A stretch of DNA of 64,000 nucleotides, taken from the NCBI RefSeq assembly GCF_900564155.1, contig NZ_LS999839.1:3221097-3285096 (forward strand), written 5' to 3'. Each line of letters opens with the position of its first letter. The stretch's first letter is position 1. A program made the position numbers and the translations under genes. The stretch comes from Pedobacter schmidteae. GTDB taxonomy: Bacteria; Bacteroidota; Bacteroidia; Sphingobacteriales; Sphingobacteriaceae. Shown in pieces: positions 8,767-17,896 of the stretch. Under the pieces are notes generated by a model that had not been told where the DNA came from, searched no databases, and saw only the letters and a list, made by a program, of their open reading frames with translations.

Positions 8767-10134
8767 TCAACGGGGATTTTGAGGAATACCGCTGATCCGG
8801 ATCACCTCATCTGGAATGGGCAGGACGTATTTAGCGTCCAGGGGTTTAAGTTCATAGCTTTGGCCGCCTATGGTTCTGGTAATTGTTTTTGCAAATCTTG
8901 GGTCTTTGTTCAGTCTTCTGAGGTCTCCCCATCTAAGGCCCCTAAAGGCCAGTTCTTTTCTACGTTCGCGTAGTATTTTATCCAGGGCATCCGTTTCGTC
9001 TGTAGCGGTTAACTCAGCATAAGGCGACTGGTTGTTCCATCGTTTGACCATCAAGGCGTTCAGGACGCTCATTGCAGACTGATAGTTGCCTGTGCGGGCA
9101 AGTGCTTCTGATCTGATGAGGTAAAGCTCATTGACCGCTAGCCCCGCAAATAAGTTATTGGCACCATAATAGGAGCCTTTGAAGGTGGTCAGTGCTCCGT
9201 TTTGAAAGTAGAACAATTTTTTTCTCAGGTCGTTTTCATCATAGCTGCTGTAAAGTTCCGGATCGACACTTATCCTTGCGGGATTGAAAATGACCCATCC
9301 GCCCATATATTCCATAAATATCACCTCTTCATTGGTTTTAATAAACGGATACCTGTTTGCCGAATTCAGGGTATTGTAATCGATCAGTTTACCGGAAATG
9401 GCAAGACAGGAGTCGGCGTAGATCAGGGCATTGTGATATTGTTCCATGTTCAGGTAAACGCGGGCAAGCAGGCCATAAGCCGCCTGCTTTGAGGCCCGTT
9501 CGGTGACCAGGGGTTTTTCAGGAAGCAGCGGAATGCTGCTTTTCAGGTCAGTCAGGATTTGCGCATAGGTTTGCTCGATGGTTGCGCGGACGGATTTTTT
9601 GTTGACATCTGACTCCAGGCGGAGCGGGATACCCGGGTCATTTTTTGCGGAACTTTGATCATAAGGTTTGCAGAACTGCTGGGAAAGCTCGTAAAAGGCG
9701 TTTCCCCTGTAGAATAGCGCGGTTCCCTTTACATTGTTCCAGCTGGCTAGTTCATTTGGCGCAGCTGCGGTTTTTTCCAGTCCTTCAAGGGCGATATTGG
9801 CATACAGGATCCTTTGGTAAGAATTGTTCCAGTCTGGTGAGGGCTGGTTTTCATAGATATCCCTTGCCCAGATGTAGCTGTTTTTCTCCTGCTGGTTGGT
9901 CAGTAAATCCCAGGTGTTTGGCGTGATGTACAGGTCATCGCTACCGGCTTGTCCATTGGACAGCGCCCCATAAGTATTCATGGTTCCGGCATTGTCCATC
10001 AGTGCCTGAAGATCACTGATGGTATGGGGTATGACATATCGTTTTTCCGGTTTGATGTCCAGAAAATCGCTTTTGCAGGATTGGGTAAGGACTAAAACAA
10101 TAAAATAGAACAGGTAAGCATATTTTGTTTTCAT
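8767..10134 (-). CDS. SusD/RagB family outer-membrane lipoprotein
   Basis: 455 residues with a lipoprotein signal (hydrophobic stretch then LTQSC lipobox). The SusD C-terminal signature is present (ERRKELAFRGLRWGDLRRLN and a VLPIPDEVIRISGIPQN ending). It lies 17 bp after the SusC gene in a TlpA-SusC-SusD operon on the minus strand. It should form the surface lid for that SusC. The overall architecture and several motifs match the SusD at 1175-2524, so the two receptor pairs are related, though diverged. Confidence 0.94.
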   Translation of the reverse strand: MKTKYAYLFYFIVLVLTQSCKSDFLDIKPEKRYVIPHTISDLQALMDNAGTMNTYGALSNGQAGSDDLYITPNTWDLLTNQQEKNSYIWARDIYENQPSPDWNNSYQRILYANIALEGLEKTAAAPNELASWNNVKGTALFYRGNAFYELSQQFCKPYDQSSAKNDPGIPLRLESDVNKKSVRATIEQTYAQILTDLKSSIPLLPEKPLVTERASKQAAYGLLARVYLNMEQYHNALIYADSCLAISGKLIDYNTLNSANRYPFIKTNEEVIFMEYMGGWVIFNPARISVDPELYSSYDENDLRKKLFYFQNGALTTFKGSYYGANNLFAGLAVNELYLIRSEALARTGNYQSAMSVLNALMVKRWNNQSPYAELTATDETDALDKILRERRKELAFRGLRWGDLRRLNKDPRFAKTITRTIGGQSYELKPLDAKYVLPIPDEVIRISGIPQNPR

Positions 10135-10151
10135 TTTTTTAAATTTTAGGG

Positions 10152-13100
10152 TTAGAAACTGGCTTGAAGGCCGAAAGAGAAAGTTTTTATGGCGGGGTAG
10201 AGGCTTCTATAGGTCTCCGGATCGGTGCCCTGTTTATTGGCTTTCCAGATGATGCCGAGATTGCTGGCATAGAGGAATAGCCGCAATTGCTGCATTTTTA
10301 ATCTTTTGAGCAGATCGGGGTTGAAGTTATAGCCAAAGTTGATGTCGTTCAGGCGGATGTGGTCTGCTTTTTCGATCAGGATTTGGGAGTTGGCATACAC
10401 ACTTTCTCTACTGCTGTTGGTATTTTGGGGCATGGCCGGAACGGTTGTTTTCAGCTCATCTCCGGGATGTTGCCACCTGTTGGTATAGTCGGTATGGCCT
10501 GCCCAGCTTTCAAATAAGCTGCTGTAACTAAGGCCTGGCCTTCTGAAAAAATATCCGGCCTTCCAGGTGATGTTTAGGCTCAGGTTAAAGCCGAGGTAAT
10601 TGAAATCATTTCTGATAGCACCCTGAAAGATGGGGACATCTGTACCGCTGATGATCAGGTCACTGGTTTTCAGGTTTTTGAGATAAGTTGTATAATCGGT
10701 ATTTAGCGCGCCGGCATTTTGGACAAGGGGCTGTCCGGTCGTCCCATCCAGACCGTTCCAGGGCAGGCTGTAAATGGTGTTGATGGAATGGCCTTCAAGG
10801 GGAACTCCCCCGAAAAAGAAACTGGCCATGTCCGGACTGGCACTGGCTTTATAGTTGGTAACTTGATTGGTTACCTGACTGATCAGCAATGCAGTTTGCC
10901 AGGCGAATTTCCTGGTCAGGTTTTTGGTGTTCAGGCTGATGTCAAATCCATTGGTACGCATGTTAGCATAATTGACCTTGGTCAGGATTTTTGCCCCGCT
11001 ACCGGAAAAAATTCCAGAACTGGGATCAAGGATATCATCACCGAGCAGGTCTTTACTGTTTTTTTGGTAGTATTCCAGTGTTCCGCTGATGCGGTTGTTC
11101 TTAGTCGCAAAATCAAGCCCGAGGTTGTAAGTACCAATTTTCTCCCAGCGCAATTGGGGGTTACCGGTACTGGAAAGCTGCGCATAGAGCAGATTGGTTA
11201 CACTGTTGGTGTTATAAAAACCGGTCGGGTAAGCGGTAACGGATTTATTGATGTTGCCGTTATAGCCATAGGTGGTTCTTAGTTTTAGGTAGGGCAATGT
11301 CCTAAAGTGATAAAACTTTTCTTTACTCAGTTCCCAGCTCAATCCTGCCGACCATAGGGGTACACCTTTCTGGTTGGTTTTTACGCCAAACAGGTTCGAG
11401 GCGTCCCAACGGCTGCTTAACGATAGGGCATATTTATCCGAATAGGTATAAATGCCGTTTGCATAATAGGAGACAAAACGATCGGTTAACCCGCTGCCAT
11501 TGGCAGGTGGGGATGAGATACGCTGGGAACCGTTGGGACGGGTCGGGTAAAGCATTTCATAGTTAAATGCGGTTTTTCCGGTGGCAAGCTCGTCATCATA
11601 GCCATAGATCAGAATGGCCGGGGGGCTACTCAGGACGTTTTGGCGGATTTCAGTACCTGCCAGGGCATTGATCTGGTGCTTTTGGGAAAAGGTTTTATTG
11701 TAGTTGAGTTGAAACCGTCCTGAATGGGTGTTTTGCGTTGAACTGCTTTCATTGAGTATACCACCAATGGGAATGATTTTGGTACCATTAGTCTGGCTGA
11801 ACTGGTTGATGAGGTTTCTTGCGAAATAGCTTTCCTCGCTGCTAAGTTTATGGTAATTGCCGCTGATGTGCTGATACTGGTATTTGATTTCAGCTTCCAG
11901 GCCTGTAAGTATTTTGTACCGGAGACCGAAATTTATCCTTGACTCGTTGGAACTGGCTTTTTCGTCGTGATTGTTGATTTCCTCCAAAGGTTTGAATTCC
12001 CAATTCAACAGCCCCATTGACGCTGCTGTTTGTGCATAACTGAGTTTGTTCGCATTCACCAGGCTTGCGGGCTTGCCGTTTTCATCGATGAGTCTGGCAT
12101 AAGGATAGATCATGGTCTTTCCGGGCGGGACGATACCGCTCAGGCCGAGGCCATTGTTTGTTTTGAGTTCTTGCAGGAAGTACAAGCCTAAATTGATTTC
12201 CAGGTTTTTCATGGGTTTAATGATACTGGATGAATTCAGGGTAAACCTTTGGTAATTGTTTCCCTTGATAACAGTGGTGTTATGATCGTATCCACCAGAT
12301 AAGTAATATTTCATGATTTCAGTCCCGCCGTTCATGTTCAGGGCATATTGCTGGCTGCTGGCGTGTTGGTACAGGTATTTTGTGGCGTCATTGCGGATGT
12401 CCTGATGTTTTAGTCCATCGATCTGTTCCTCCATTTGGCTTAGGCTGATCTGGTTATTTTTCCCTTTGAATAGCAGTTCTGTTACTGGTGAAAGAATTGC
12501 ACGCTCATCCTGGGCATAGTAACCACGTTCAAAAAGTGTCCTTTCTACCTCAATGAAATCAGCAGATGACATGAAGCTGCCGGACTTGTACAGGTCAGGT
12601 TTGCCGGAAACGGTAAGATTGGTACTGAGATTGATCTGATTGCGCTGGTTAAACCGGCCTTGTTTGGTGGTGATCACCAATACGCCGTTTCCAGCCCTGA
12701 CTCCCCAGATGGATGCTGCCGCGGCATCCTTAAGCAAGGTGATGCTTTCTACGTCATTTGGGTTCAGACTGTTCAGGTCACCTTCATAAGGGAAATTATC
12801 TACAACGATCAGGGGCTCGGTATTGGAATAAATGGTATTGACCCCACGGACCTGCAATCTGGTTTTGGTATTGCTGATGGGGTTTTCTTCTCTGAAGATT
12901 TGTCGCCTGTCAAAATTAAGGCTGCTGGTTATTCCTTCCAGCCGGGATAATATGCCGGTACTGACACTGCGATTGATCAGTTTTTGATCGATCTGGGTAA
13001 ATGATCCGGTTGCCCGGTCTTTTGGAATTGTGGAATAACCGGTGTTTACCACAATTTCTTCCAGTTGGTTTGGATTGGCTTTGAGCCGGATAATCAGGCC

Positions 13101-13367
13101 TGATGCCGGGACTGCTGATAGGGGAACAAGCAGGTCGAGATAGCCTACATAACTGATTAGCAAGGTGTCATTTTTTGACTGGGCAATGAGGCTGAAAAAG
13201 CCAGTGGCATCGCTATGGCTGCCGTTTTTTTGTCCTTTGAGGATTGCATTTGCCCCGCTTAAAGGTTTGCCGGTCTGCTCGTCAAGTATTTGCCCTTTGA
13301 TATGTTGCGCCTGAAGGGTCTTTGGACCCAGAAGCAGCAGAAAGCTAAAAATGTATAGAATTTTCAT
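10152..13367 (-). CDS. SusC/RagA-type TonB-dependent outer-membrane receptor
   Basis: 1,071 residues from the ATG that begins a good signal peptide (MKILYIFSFLLLLGPKTLQA); a longer in-frame start would put 38 non-signal residues in front. After the signal come a carboxypeptidase-regulatory-like beta-sandwich (GQILDEQTGKPLSGANA), the SusC plug (NPNDVESITLLKDAAAASIW followed by GVRAGNGVLVITTKQG) and a long beta-barrel ending in Phe. It imports an unknown oligomer with the SusD downstream. The upstream gene is a TlpA-DUF3738 protein, 22 bp away. Confidence 0.95.
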   Translation of the reverse strand: MKILYIFSFLLLLGPKTLQAQHIKGQILDEQTGKPLSGANAILKGQKNGSHSDATGFFSLIAQSKNDTLLISYVGYLDLLVPLSAVPASGLIIRLKANPNQLEEIVVNTGYSTIPKDRATGSFTQIDQKLINRSVSTGILSRLEGITSSLNFDRRQIFREENPISNTKTRLQVRGVNTIYSNTEPLIVVDNFPYEGDLNSLNPNDVESITLLKDAAAASIWGVRAGNGVLVITTKQGRFNQRNQINLSTNLTVSGKPDLYKSGSFMSSADFIEVERTLFERGYYAQDERAILSPVTELLFKGKNNQISLSQMEEQIDGLKHQDIRNDATKYLYQHASSQQYALNMNGGTEIMKYYLSGGYDHNTTVIKGNNYQRFTLNSSSIIKPMKNLEINLGLYFLQELKTNNGLGLSGIVPPGKTMIYPYARLIDENGKPASLVNANKLSYAQTAASMGLLNWEFKPLEEINNHDEKASSNESRINFGLRYKILTGLEAEIKYQYQHISGNYHKLSSEESYFARNLINQFSQTNGTKIIPIGGILNESSSTQNTHSGRFQLNYNKTFSQKHQINALAGTEIRQNVLSSPPAILIYGYDDELATGKTAFNYEMLYPTRPNGSQRISSPPANGSGLTDRFVSYYANGIYTYSDKYALSLSSRWDASNLFGVKTNQKGVPLWSAGLSWELSKEKFYHFRTLPYLKLRTTYGYNGNINKSVTAYPTGFYNTNSVTNLLYAQLSSTGNPQLRWEKIGTYNLGLDFATKNNRISGTLEYYQKNSKDLLGDDILDPSSGIFSGSGAKILTKVNYANMRTNGFDISLNTKNLTRKFAWQTALLISQVTNQVTNYKASASPDMASFFFGGVPLEGHSINTIYSLPWNGLDGTTGQPLVQNAGALNTDYTTYLKNLKTSDLIISGTDVPIFQGAIRNDFNYLGFNLSLNITWKAGYFFRRPGLSYSSLFESWAGHTDYTNRWQHPGDELKTTVPAMPQNTNSSRESVYANSQILIEKADHIRLNDINFGYNFNPDLLKRLKMQQLRLFLYASNLGIIWKANKQGTDPETYRSLYPAIKTFSFGLQASF

Positions 13368-13389
13368 GTTGTTTTTTTTGAATGTATGG

Positions 13390-14790
13390 TTAATGGTTTT
13401 GTTGGTTAACGCTGGTAGGCCCGGTTTGCCGGATGACCAAAACCGGCACTGATCTTTCCTCGGTTTTGAGCTTAAGGCCATATCTGGAAAGTGCTGCGTT
13501 GGCCAGGGGTAAGTTACCTTTGATGTTGACCGGGAGCGTAAAATCTACTTTCATCATGCCCTCGATCCCGGTTTCGTCTATGATTTGATACGGTGTAACT
13601 GTAGATAACACCAATGCGCTGAGCGATCCGAAATAGTCATTCTGGAAGTTGAAATTAATGGGGTCATCCTGTATGCGTTTCCAGATGGTGTGTTTGGTCT
13701 TTAATTTAGCTTCTGCCTGTTGTTTTGTTGCTGTTGTGCTTAGGATAACAAAAGTGTGTTTCCGGTTTTCGATTTGTCCCTGAATGCCCAGTTGCAGGCC
13801 GAAAAACTGGTTCAGGTCGTTTTGCATTTGCATTTTGAGTTGTTTCATGGAAACCGGGATGGCGCTGTAATGGTTATAGCAGTACCAGTTGTTTTGTTTC
13901 CATAGGCCTAGCAGGCTGTCTTTTACGGTTTTGTCCTTTAGGCTGAGGAAGGATTTATCCATTCTTGTTTTTAGTGCCGGGCTGATTTCCAGTACCATTG
14001 CGGATTTGTTTTGCTTGCCGAATTCTTTAAATATTTCTTCCCTGAAGGCTTCATAGTACAGCGCTGTAAATTCGACGTTGTGCAGGTAAATGGTAGAGAT
14101 TCCATTTTTAAAATGGCTTTTTGGCTTTTGCTGGATCAGATCAGGTTTATAACCGGTGATGCTGGACTGGAATAAAATACCTTCGCCATTCCCGGCATTT
14201 CCGCCGGTAAACATGGGTTTAAGGGGGCTGTAATTGCTACCGGTGAGTTTCATTTTTCCGGTATAGGCTTCGCCCTGAAGTACTTTTTCGATTTGCCGGG
14301 TGGTCAGGCTTGCTGGTTCCGGTATGGCGATTATTTTGTTGTTTTTGATCCATACCTGGTGGGGCAGGCTATTGGTAGGAAAAATTTGGGCAAGCAGGGT
14401 ATCGCTGACAATTGCGTCCATGTTCCATTTGAACTTTTTAAAGATTGGGCCTGCTTGATTTTCCGTTTGATAGGTCACCGGGATGATGATGAGTTTTTTA
14501 CTGTTTAATGTAGTTTGAATACTATCGAGCTCGGTTAACAGGCGCAGACATGGTTTGCACCAGGTAGCCCAGAAGTCAAGTATGATGAGCTGGTCTTTGT
14601 GCGCGCGAAGGTTTAATTCTATTTGCTGTCCTGTTCTGATGTCTACGGTCTGATGGTTTAGGTGATATAAGGCTTCGGGTATGGTATCTCCAATAGATAG
14701 CGATTGCTCTGAGGCTTCGTAGAACTGCCCGTGTGCCGGAAAGATGAGGCAAAGCGCGGCCATTACGATGGTTAGTATCGATTTTTTCAT
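13390..14790 (-). CDS. Secreted TlpA-thioredoxin / DUF3738-like fusion protein
   Basis: 466 residues. A signal peptide ends near residue 21. A TlpA-type thioredoxin domain with active site WCKPC (Cys78, Cys81) occupies roughly residues 30-170. The C-terminal 270 residues end with ETGIEGMMKVDF and then LSRYGLKLKTEERSVPVLVI, which is the pattern of DUF3738 proteins (TGLxGxxDF, then LGLKLE...VLVID). It is the first gene of the TlpA-SusC-SusD operon. It probably exchanges disulfides of periplasmic partners; the role of the DUF3738 part is unknown. Confidence 0.85.
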   Translation of the reverse strand: MKKSILTIVMAALCLIFPAHGQFYEASEQSLSIGDTIPEALYHLNHQTVDIRTGQQIELNLRAHKDQLIILDFWATWCKPCLRLLTELDSIQTTLNSKKLIIIPVTYQTENQAGPIFKKFKWNMDAIVSDTLLAQIFPTNSLPHQVWIKNNKIIAIPEPASLTTRQIEKVLQGEAYTGKMKLTGSNYSPLKPMFTGGNAGNGEGILFQSSITGYKPDLIQQKPKSHFKNGISTIYLHNVEFTALYYEAFREEIFKEFGKQNKSAMVLEISPALKTRMDKSFLSLKDKTVKDSLLGLWKQNNWYCYNHYSAIPVSMKQLKMQMQNDLNQFFGLQLGIQGQIENRKHTFVILSTTATKQQAEAKLKTKHTIWKRIQDDPINFNFQNDYFGSLSALVLSTVTPYQIIDETGIEGMMKVDFTLPVNIKGNLPLANAALSRYGLKLKTEERSVPVLVIRQTGPTSVNQQNH

Positions 14791-15323
14791 ATAGTTTTTA
14801 TGAATGGTTAGTCGTTAGTTTCTTTCAAGAATGGGTGGAAAGCGAGGCAGAACGGTCTGCTCCCTAATGCATATGAACTGCCTGCTTTGTATGAGGGGCT
14901 GATCAGTCAGGTGGACAGATAATAAGTTTGTTGGAATGAATTGCTAAGATTTTCATGACATTTTTTGCAATGCAAATGGTCATGGTAGGAGGGAAATAAA
15001 TAATGGTGGAACCCACTCCGTATGTTCAGAAGCCTGTAGGAAGGCTGTGGCACATACAAGAGCGAGCCCACCATTATCTAGCAAAGATAATGAATGAGCA
15101 TCTATCTCCTGCATCTTGCGCCACTCGAAAGTTCCTACATTTTCTGAGCAAGATCCAAAATCCAAATGCCTGGATTAATATTTTAAATTAGTTTTTTCTT
15201 TAATACATTAGTTTTCAGGCTAAGATACTAAAATAAAATTAATACTCCTAATTAATATACTCTTATTTAAGAGTAATATAAAATTTGCTTTTTGACCACA
15301 TTTAGACTTGGAAATAGCTGAGT
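14791..15323. other. Gene-free stretch upstream of the TlpA-SusC-SusD operon
   Basis: No intact gene is seen. The first 130 bases contain an orphan open stretch of about 30 codons ending at about 14922 that reads like coding sequence (…AYELPALYEGLISQVDR) but has no start and no recognised family. The main content is the nested inverted repeat at 15000-15077 (listed separately) and AT-rich sequence before the XRE gene, which should hold both divergent promoters. Confidence 0.5.
15000..15077. ncRNA. Candidate structured RNA with three nested stems
   Basis: Three inverted repeats are nested with symmetric internal loops: ATAATGGTGG/CCACCATTAT (15000-15010 with 15068-15077), GTATGT/ACATAC (15020-15025 with 15052-15057) and AGCCT/AGGCT (15031-15035 with 15042-15046, loop of 6). 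The internal loops are 10 by 11 and 5 by 5. Such a long rod with bulges resembles 6S-like RNAs; the Bacteroidota 6S-Flavo family is the first I would test, but I cannot confirm it. On the minus strand another inverted pair (ATCTTGC/GCAAGAT, about 15113-15154) precedes it, so the RNA may be longer and minus-strand. Confidence 0.4.
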
Positions 15324-15578
15324 ATGGTTGATAAGAAAAAAGGAAAAGATTTACCAATAGAAATTAAGAAGATAGGACTGAGATTAAAGCAAATTAGAAA
15401 AAATCGAGGCTTTACAAATTCAGATGACTATTCTTATCACTATAACCTAAATAGGTCTCAATATGGAAAGTATGAAGCTGGTTCTGAAGATTTGAGGATG
15501 AGTTCTCTTATTAAGCTTCTTGGGAAAATCGATGTGAAACTGACGGATTTTTTCAGTGAGGGTTTCAACGAAGTATAG
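15324..15578 (+). CDS. Small XRE-type helix-turn-helix protein
   Basis: 84 residues. It is almost entirely one HTH_XRE domain: IGLRLKQIRKNRGF, then a recognition region with LNRSQYGKYEAG and LIKLLGKIDVKLTDFF. It is likely a DNA-binding regulator. A small hairpin (CAGGGC/GCCCTG, 15613-15633) lies after it. The next gene is an unrelated membrane protein on the same strand; targets are unknown. Confidence 0.8.
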   Translation: MVDKKKGKDLPIEIKKIGLRLKQIRKNRGFTNSDDYSYHYNLNRSQYGKYEAGSEDLRMSSLIKLLGKIDVKLTDFFSEGFNEV

Positions 15579-15725
15579 TATCAAGTTATTTTTCTTTAAA
15601 GTGATAGGTTTTCAGGGCAGTTTTAGTGCCCTGATCTGGATGCTTAATTGTGTACCATTTAAATGGTAGACAAAGTCATTGTTAATATTAATACAGAGAA
15701 TGTTTAATAAATAGATGGATTTGTA

Positions 15726-16445
15726 ATGAGCTCAGATAGTTTTGATAATTTTCCTGAAGTGGTGTCCCGTCCTGGTTGGGTGGTGACGTGGCTTTTGCGG
15801 TTGGTTCTGGGTGTGTTGTTTTTGGTGATGTGTTTTTTGTTTTTTGCATTACCTGTTGGGTTTTATCTGGATGGCTATAATGATGTGGGTGTTGTTGTTT
15901 TGATGGGTTGTTATGATTTGCTGCTGGTTTGGTTGCTTTGGCTGATGGTGAAATACATGAGGCGGAACTTGGGGAAATCGGTTGTGAAAATTGTGGTCGA
16001 TGGCAGGGGGATTCATTATCATAGACTGGATGGAAGTGCGGAATCGCTGCTTTATCTGGCTTTGGAGAAATCGGGGGATAGTTTTGCTGATGGTGATGTT
16101 TTTGCAAAAACGGTTGGGATTGGCGAATCAGCAAAGAGGGTGTTGATGGTAAGGAGTGGAAAGGCTGAGCGTAGGGTTACTTTTCATACCCATATCGTCA
16201 GTTATTTTACGGTTAACCGGAGGGAGTTGCTGGTGCATTTTCTGCGGGGCATTGTTTTGTTCCGACCGGATTTAAAAATTGAGGCTTCGGTATATGCTTC
16301 ATTTTATATCCGCCGGGATACGATGGAGTTTGATAAAAAAGGGTACTGGTTGGTGATGGTTGGGGTGGTTGTTTTTTTGGTGTTGTTTTTCCTGGTGCTG
16401 GATTGGTATATGCGTTACAGGACAGGGAGTGGTTTGATCTTTTGA
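15726..16445 (+). CDS. Integral membrane protein of unknown function, 239 aa
   Basis: Two hydrophobic helices lie near residues 20-75, a soluble middle part (about residues 80-205, rich in beta-strand pattern such as VVKIVVDGRGIHYH) follows, and a final helix spans residues 208-228. This resembles small PH-like membrane proteins, but I do not recognise a family. Codons are unusually G/T-rich (many GTT, TTG, GGT) compared with the AT-rich genes after 17 kb. A second membrane protein follows 55 bp downstream and shows the same bias. Confidence 0.7.
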   Translation: MSSDSFDNFPEVVSRPGWVVTWLLRLVLGVLFLVMCFLFFALPVGFYLDGYNDVGVVVLMGCYDLLLVWLLWLMVKYMRRNLGKSVVKIVVDGRGIHYHRLDGSAESLLYLALEKSGDSFADGDVFAKTVGIGESAKRVLMVRSGKAERRVTFHTHIVSYFTVNRRELLVHFLRGIVLFRPDLKIEASVYASFYIRRDTMEFDKKGYWLVMVGVVVFLVLFFLVLDWYMRYRTGSGLIF

Positions 16446-16500
16446 GGGAGGGCTAATAAAATCAGGATGGAGAAATTGTAGGAAATGGAATAAATAAGGG

Positions 16501-16941
16501 ATGAGGAAAATTGTATTCAGGTTTTGGCTGGTTAATGTTTTGCTAAGTGTGGTGCTGTTTGTGCTGTACAGATTTTTTATTGCTGGATTAGAGCCTGCTG
16601 ATACTACCTTTTGGGCCAGGTTTTTTAATTTTCTGGATATATTGTTAAACCTTGGTTTTTCAATGATTTATCTTTTTGTCATGGTTGCGGGTTCTTTCGC
16701 TGTTTTTTTGAATCTGATGGAAAGGGTGAAGCGCAGTTATTTTTTGTCTTTTCTGACGTTTGCTGCTGTTCCGCTGGTTTGTGTTGTTTTTCTGGGGGTA
16801 AATGTTTGGATGGATGTTTACCGATATGGGCTTACGCCTGCTCCGCTAAAAACACTGCTGTGCTTGTTTTTAATTTATCTGGCATGTGCTGTTATAGAAT
16901 TTCTGGTGTTCAGAAAAAAGGTAAATAATACCTACCGATAA
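16501..16941 (+). CDS. Four-helix membrane protein of unknown function, 146 aa
   Basis: Four hydrophobic segments (about residues 5-27, 45-75, 82-105, 115-140) make up nearly the whole protein. The C-terminus is basic (FRKKVNNTYR). No motif is recognised. It follows the 239-residue membrane protein closely and shares its G/T-rich codon use, so the two are probably co-transcribed. Confidence 0.68.
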   Translation: MRKIVFRFWLVNVLLSVVLFVLYRFFIAGLEPADTTFWARFFNFLDILLNLGFSMIYLFVMVAGSFAVFLNLMERVKRSYFLSFLTFAAVPLVCVVFLGVNVWMDVYRYGLTPAPLKTLLCLFLIYLACAVIEFLVFRKKVNNTYR

Positions 16942-17130
16942 ATCTTTGCGGGCTTTTGCTTTGGTGGGCTGCTGTGAGAGTTTTTATTGTCCATTTTTTG
17001 TTTAATGACAGAATTGCCTGTATATCTTCAACCGTTGCAAATCTTATCTTGATTATGATTTCTGTTGTAGTTTTATAATAGTCAGCCATAATCTTTTTCT
17101 GGTAGAACGAAATAACTTATGTGAATTGTA

Positions 17131-17355
17131 ATGTGCAATAGCAAGATATTGCTATTGTATTCTGGCGTTGTTGGTTTAATTTTGATGGGAAATTGGGATT
17201 GCAATAAAAGTTTTAGATTCTTAAATAAGGGCCAGGGTGCTTTAGATTTTTACCCTTGCTTTTTTGGGTTTTGGATAGTAAAGTTAGTGGGACTAAATGG
17301 TGCTTATTGTATTGTTGACGAAAGTTTAGTTATTGAAGTGATTTATGATAAATAA
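17131..17355 (+). CDS. Doubtful small ORF, 74 aa, overlapping the first GNAT gene
   Basis: A hydrophobic N-terminus (ILLLYSGVVGLILMG) is followed by a Cys- and aromatic-containing stretch. Its end overlaps the start of the GNAT at 17345 by 11 bases, which would suit translational coupling. There is no recognised family and no obvious ribosome-binding site. It could be a leader peptide or a modification substrate for the cluster, or simply chance. Confidence 0.25.
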   Translation: MCNSKILLLYSGVVGLILMGNWDCNKSFRFLNKGQGALDFYPCFFGFWIVKLVGLNGAYCIVDESLVIEVIYDK

Positions 17356-17887
17356 GGAGGATTTAGCTGTTGAAAAACCTACAATATCTGATATTGATGG
17401 GATAGTTCATTTGCATAATAAGCATTTATTGGACAATCTGACTCAGGAGCAAATAAAGGAGGGATTTATCCGGGTTAGTTATGATGCTGATGATTTCCGT
17501 TCGATAATTGATGATGAGGCCATTGTAGTAGTTAAGAAATTTGGAAAGATAATCGGCTATTATTTACTTGGACATTCCTCAAATTCCCCCTCTTTGAGTT
17601 ATCAGTTTACGGCCATGAATAGGTTTGATTTGAATGGGACAAAACTAGTTGATCTTAAAGTGGCCTGCGGTGCACAGGCGGTCTTGGAAAAAGAATTTAG
17701 AGGGATAGGGCTTACTGAAATCATGCTTTCCCATTTGATGGAGCAGGTTAAGACTAAGTACGCTTATTTATTTAGCAGCATCACCAAATCTAATTTAAAG
17801 GCGATAAAGGCGCATACAAATTCTGGTTATAGTATAGTTGGGGAAGATGAGACTAAGTACTTTGTTTGCTTAAAATTACAGGGCTAA
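17345..17887 (+). CDS. GNAT acyltransferase, paralogue group A (1 of 3)
   Basis: 180 residues. The GNAT core is seen as EAIVVVKKFGKIIGYYLLG (strands 2-3), VACGAQAVLEKEFRGIGLTE (CoA-binding loop, R-G-I-G-L) and AIKAHTNSGYSIVGE (helix 4/strand 6). It is clearly related in sequence to the GNATs at 22277-22834 and 23857-24378: all three have a GFL/I...D...E-V/I-V-V-A/V...G-Y-Y-L block and an AH/IHT-x-x-G-W/Y block. It begins a run of same-strand genes with the next GNAT 9 bp away and an ATP-grasp ligase after that. The substrate is unknown. Confidence 0.85.
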   Translation: MINKEDLAVEKPTISDIDGIVHLHNKHLLDNLTQEQIKEGFIRVSYDADDFRSIIDDEAIVVVKKFGKIIGYYLLGHSSNSPSLSYQFTAMNRFDLNGTKLVDLKVACGAQAVLEKEFRGIGLTEIMLSHLMEQVKTKYAYLFSSITKSNLKAIKAHTNSGYSIVGEDETKYFVCLKLQG

Positions 17888-17896
17888 TGAAATTGT

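Noticed and set aside
14980..15191. Overlapping ORFs on both strands (61-62 codons) in the 15.0-kb region
   Set aside because: They coincide with the nested inverted repeats, and the two strands are open together. A structured RNA explains the sequence better than a protein.
15688..16134. 148-codon minus-strand ORF opposite the 239-aa membrane protein
   Set aside because: Composition (His/Pro/Gln/Thr runs) is typical of an antisense shadow, and the plus-strand protein has sensible membrane helices.
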